Assembly: GCA_009903905.1 (NCBI GenBank)
Contig: WYEI01000129.1
Location: forward strand, 1 to 6,246
Length of the DNA stretch: 6,246 nucleotides
Source: Pyrobaculum sp.
GTDB lineage: Archaea; Thermoproteota; Thermoprotei; Thermoproteales; Thermoproteaceae
Direction: 5' to 3'
The notes beneath the pieces were generated by a model. It did no database searches, had not been told where the DNA came from, and saw only the letters and a list, made by a program, of their open reading frames with translations. The translations under genes and the position numbers were made by a program. Shown one piece after another: positions 4,789 to 6,246 of the stretch (within the stretch, counting starts at the first letter, position 1; each line of letters starts with the position of its first letter).

Positions 4789-5295
4789 GTGCGGAACCGA
4801 ATAACCCCCCGTTGGGGAGAAGAGGGATGCGGACTGAAGCGCGGTGGTTTCAAGCGAGCCGGCGCGGCCCCCGTTGGGAAAAGAGGTGATTACCATGAGG
4901 ACGGTTCAATATGTTCAATTGATCACAGCGTCCCATGGATAAGGTTGAAAAGATTTCTGGAGAGATACAAAATCTACCTAGGCATAAAGGCTGTCAAGTT
5001 GGTGGTGGGGCCGTACAAGACTAGGACTGCCTTCACGAACTTGTCGAGTTCTCCGCTTACCATCCACCTAAATGAATACCTAATCGACGACGAGGAGGTT
5101 GTTGAATACCTGATCCTCCGCGAGTTGATACACATAAAGCTCAACATGTACCCTCCGATGAGGTACAGCACGCCGAGCTTGTCCTACGCGGCGAAGTTCA
5201 ACAGCGCCCTCAACTTCTTTATGCCAAAGGAGAAGGTTGAGGAGATTAGGGAAAAGATGGAAAAGCTGATAGAGGTGAACCGGAGGCTTCGGTAA
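4789..5295 (+). CDS. Degenerate YgjP/SprT-like metallopeptidase protein
   Basis: The segment from about residue 75, with KTRTAFTNLSSSPLTIHLNE, then EVVEYLILRELIHIKLN, follows the pattern of YgjP/SprT-like zinc peptidases (R-x-G-S, I-x-L-N, YVIxHELxH). The zinc motif HExxH is changed to R111-E-L-I-H115, and the usual third His after the motif is missing, so catalysis is unlikely. The coordinates are the longest frame, from GTG 4789. Its first 50 residues are basic, Gly-rich and overlap a direct repeat, so they are probably untranslated. The only other in-frame start is TTG 4945, giving 117 aa. The best SD-ATG pair (4895) is in another frame and stops at 4942. Either the gene is frameshifted near 4930, or a short peptide precedes it. 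The end is normal and a T-run follows. Confidence 0.55.
   Translation: MRNRITPRWGEEGCGLKRGGFKRAGAAPVGKRGDYHEDGSICSIDHSVPWIRLKRFLERYKIYLGIKAVKLVVGPYKTRTAFTNLSSSPLTIHLNEYLIDDEEVVEYLILRELIHIKLNMYPPMRYSTPSLSYAAKFNSALNFFMPKEKVEEIREKMEKLIEVNRRLR
4806..4887 (+). repeat. Pair of 20-nt imperfect direct repeats
   Basis: CCCCCGTTGGG followed by GAGAAGAGGG (4806-4826) recurs as CCCCCGTTGGG followed by AAAAGAGGT (4868-4887), offset by 62 nt. The second copy supplies the ribosome binding site GAGGTGA at 4883-4889. This looks like a local duplication upstream of the next gene. Confidence 0.6.
4883..4889 (+). promoter_or_regulatory. Strong Shine-Dalgarno before ATG 4895
   Basis: GAGGTGA ends 5 nt before ATG 4895, the only clear SD-start pair seen in the window. 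It points to translation of the 15-residue frame at 4895-4942 rather than of the longer frame that overlaps it, hence the suspicion of a frameshift or a leader peptide. Confidence 0.6.
4895..4942 (+). CDS. 15-residue leader mini-ORF, copy 1
   Basis: It encodes MRTVQYVQLITASHG and is preceded by the SD GAGGTGA. It aligns codon by codon with the mini-ORF at 5626-5676 with one codon gap: shared ATG, AGG, AC(G/A), GTT, CAA, (T/C)AT, then (C/T)AT, GGA and TA(A/G). In both copies ATGGATA overlaps the final codons. It may be a real leader peptide or the true N-terminus of the frameshifted gene that follows. Function unknown. Confidence 0.4.
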   Translation: MRTVQYVQLITASHG

Positions 5296-5299
5296 CCTC

Positions 5300-5305
5300 T
5301 TTTTT
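5300..5305 (+). terminator. T-run after the metallopeptidase-like gene
   Basis: CTTTTTTAT starts 4 nt after the TAA stop (5293-5295) without a strong hairpin, as is usual for archaeal termination. Confidence 0.5.
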
Positions 5306-5405
5306 ATGGGGCCTTCCGGCGCCGCCTCGTGCTCTGCGAAGGGCTCCTCCGGTAATATGGACAAGGGATGGGGAAAAAGAGGTTTATTCGTCCGCAAGTA
5401 CATCC

Positions 5406-5589
5406 CTACAGGGATTCGCCCACAGGTTTAATTAGACCTGAAAGGAAAGCCCTGTGGGGGAGTATCTGCAGTTGTTGTCTAAGGCGCCTCCTTTTCGCCG
5501 CACAGCGGGACGGCCTCTGCTACCACCCCCACGTGGCATGTCCTGGCAGGTATTCCTGTGGGTCTGTACCTGCCAGTCTTTACCTGTAG
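5406..5589. repeat. Inverted-repeat-rich element B (MITE-like)
   Basis: The ends are CTACAGG (5406-5412) and CCTGTAG (5583-5589), inverted. Inside, CCCACAGG (5419-5426) pairs with CCTGTGGG at 5451-5458, repeated at 5555-5562, and CTGGCAGGTA (5543-5552) pairs perfectly with TACCTGCCAG (5567-5576). ACAGGTTTAATTA (5422-5434) matches element A with one change. The element occupies most of the gene-free stretch 5296-5625; apart from it and the T-run nothing else was recognised. Frames crossing it read like translated repeats, not proteins. It could be a non-autonomous mobile element, a structured RNA or a regulatory region. Confidence 0.55.
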
Positions 5590-5597
5590 AGAGAAGG

Positions 5598-5606
5598 CTT
5601 ATATAG
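5598..5606 (+). promoter_or_regulatory. TATA box of the 84-aa gene / PaREP2b unit
   Basis: CTTATATAG, centred near 5602, is 24 nt upstream of ATG 5626. The transcript should therefore begin at the mini-ORF start codon, which would be translated leaderless, while the 84-aa gene starts about 43 nt further in. Confidence 0.6.
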
Positions 5607-5625
5607 CAAAGCAAAAGGAAGAGAC

Positions 5626-5676
5626 ATGGGTAGGACAGTTCAACATGCGCCTCGGCGTTTAACGTGTTATGGATAG
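5626..5676 (+). CDS. 16-residue leaderless mini-ORF, copy 2
   Basis: It encodes MGRTVQHAPRRLTCYG. The ATG lies at the position predicted for transcription start from the TATA box, and the TAG stop overlaps the ATG of the 84-aa gene (5669) in another frame. It is similar to the copy at 4895-4942, with third-position changes among the matching codons. This could be an upstream ORF affecting translation of the next gene, or just part of a duplicated leader. Function unknown. Confidence 0.35.
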   Translation: MGRTVQHAPRRLTCYG

Positions 5677-5923
5677 AAACATAAAAGAACGTTTGGAGCT
5701 TGCGCTGAGGCCCGCCGAGCCGCCGACCTTGGAGGAGGTGCTTGAGGAGGTCTCCACCCGCGGCGTCTTGCGGGGGCCTGTGGATTGGGTCTTCCCGGCG
5801 TGGATGCTGTATATCAAATACGCGGCGCAGAGAATCGCCAAGACGTTTCCGTTATCGGAGGAGGAAAAGAGACAGCTCTTCGACTTCAGAGACGCGATGA
5901 GGCGGCTTCTGCTGGAGGCGTGA
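5669..5923 (+). CDS. Hypothetical 84-aa protein upstream of PaREP2b
   Basis: I do not recognise the family with confidence. The protein is small, charged and probably helical, with an acidic N-terminal part (TLEEVLEEVSTRG), a central VDWVFPAWMLYIKYAAQRIA segment and a basic, Leu-rich C-terminus. The central stretch is amphipathic and too mixed to be a clear membrane span. The TGA stop (5921-5923) is followed without a gap by the ATG of the PaREP2b gene, which implies one transcript and coupled translation, so the two products may work together. A PaREP2a-type identity is possible from this position but cannot be claimed from the sequence. The start at ATG 5669 overlaps the mini-ORF. No SD is obvious in front of it. 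Confidence 0.7.
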   Translation: MDRNIKERLELALRPAEPPTLEEVLEEVSTRGVLRGPVDWVFPAWMLYIKYAAQRIAKTFPLSEEEKRQLFDFRDAMRRLLLEA

Positions 5924-6246
5924 ATGCAGGCGAAAGAGAAGCTGAGGGCGCTGTACAAAGCCGTTGTTGAAGGCATGTACAGGTTGGAGGGCAACAAGCT
6001 GTACGCGTCGGACGGGACGTGGATGTATGTAAGAGGGGGCTTTGCTCCGCACATTATAATCCACGGCGTAAGCGCCTCGGCGCATTTCCCCGACGTGTTG
6101 AAGCTTCCGCATGAGAGGCTTGAGCTGTTCCAGCTGGGCTGGAGGGCAAGCGACGAAGGCGAGATGGACGGTCGTCCTGCTATGGGCACTACACAGCCCT
6201 GGCAGATGTTCGCTTGGACGGCGACGAGATATGGAGCGCTCCGTGC
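5924..6246 (+). CDS. PaREP2b family protein, N-terminal part (runs off window)
   Basis: ATG 5924 follows directly on the TGA of the 84-aa gene, and the frame stays open for 107 codons to the window end. Residues about 73-98 read LGWRASDEGEMDGRPAMG followed by TTQPWQMFAW. This aligns with GWLASDE...AVMGTTQLWQLYAW of the 1031-aa protein, including the first LAGLIDADG-like motif (WRASDE). Here the motif lies only about 75 residues from the start, against about 478 in the large copy. This copy therefore lacks the long N-terminal helical and membrane region, unless that part is on the separate 84-aa protein, which does not resemble it. Whether the second motif and the C-terminal domains are present cannot be seen. 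Codon use resembles that of the neighbours. Confidence 0.82.
   Translation, partial: MQAKEKLRALYKAVVEGMYRLEGNKLYASDGTWMYVRGGFAPHIIIHGVSASAHFPDVLKLPHERLELFQLGWRASDEGEMDGRPAMGTTQPWQMFAWTATRYGALR

Noticed and set aside
4408..4853. Two minus-strand frames (75 and 72 codons) in the gap after PaREP1
   Set aside because: One crosses the tRNA fragment and the other crosses the inverted-repeat element; neither has a promoter, SD or family likeness.
5406..5589. CRISPR array
   Set aside because: The repeats are short and inverted, with irregular spacing; there are no 24-37-nt direct repeats with equal spacers.
5368..5614. Frames on both strands (73 and 60 codons) over the 5406-5589 repeats
   Set aside because: They consist of translated palindromic repeats with many Cys, Pro and Arg residues.

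Overview
The window looks like chromosomal DNA of a hyperthermophilic crenarchaeon of the Thermoproteaceae (Pyrobaculum or a close relative). It carries PaREP1- and PaREP2b-type genes, families known almost only from that group. It also has archaeal TATA-like boxes about 25 nt upstream of starts, GTG and probably leaderless starts, and a tRNA 3' end with an encoded CCA. The evidence is by eye; no database search was possible.

The main feature is a tRNA-Arg (anticodon GCG) in two pieces on the same strand. A 5' half (47-78) has its own TATA-like box, a short trailer and a T6 stop. The 3' half (3898-3943) lies about 3.8 kb downstream behind an almost identical promoter and a short leader. Trailer and leader contain a perfect 11-nt complementary pair (86-96 with 3876-3886). 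Together the pieces fold into a normal class I tRNA except for a U1/C72 mismatch. I read this as a trans-spliced split tRNA, or an intron-containing tRNA whose intron was split by an insertion. The interval holds a 115-aa unknown gene (minus strand) and a 1031-aa PaREP2b-like gene. The stop codon of the latter overlaps the promoter of the 3' half, and its centre has two motifs resembling LAGLIDADG homing endonuclease motifs.

Downstream come a PaREP1 (HEPN-like) gene (4000-4467) and an orphan tRNA 3' half on the minus strand (4500-4544). A hairpin-rich non-coding stretch (4545-4790) and a degenerate YgjP/SprT-like metallopeptidase ORF (to 5295) follow. Next are a second inverted-repeat-rich region (5406-5589) and a two-gene unit: an 84-aa protein immediately followed by a second PaREP2b gene that runs off the window end.

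The leaders before the metallopeptidase-like ORF and before the 84-aa gene share a related sequence of about 70 bp. Each encodes a similar 15-16-residue mini-ORF ending in the same way, and each lies downstream of a stem-loop with a common loop motif. The window therefore looks like accessory DNA shaped by PaREP-associated duplication and insertion, in which an essential tRNA gene appears to have been divided.
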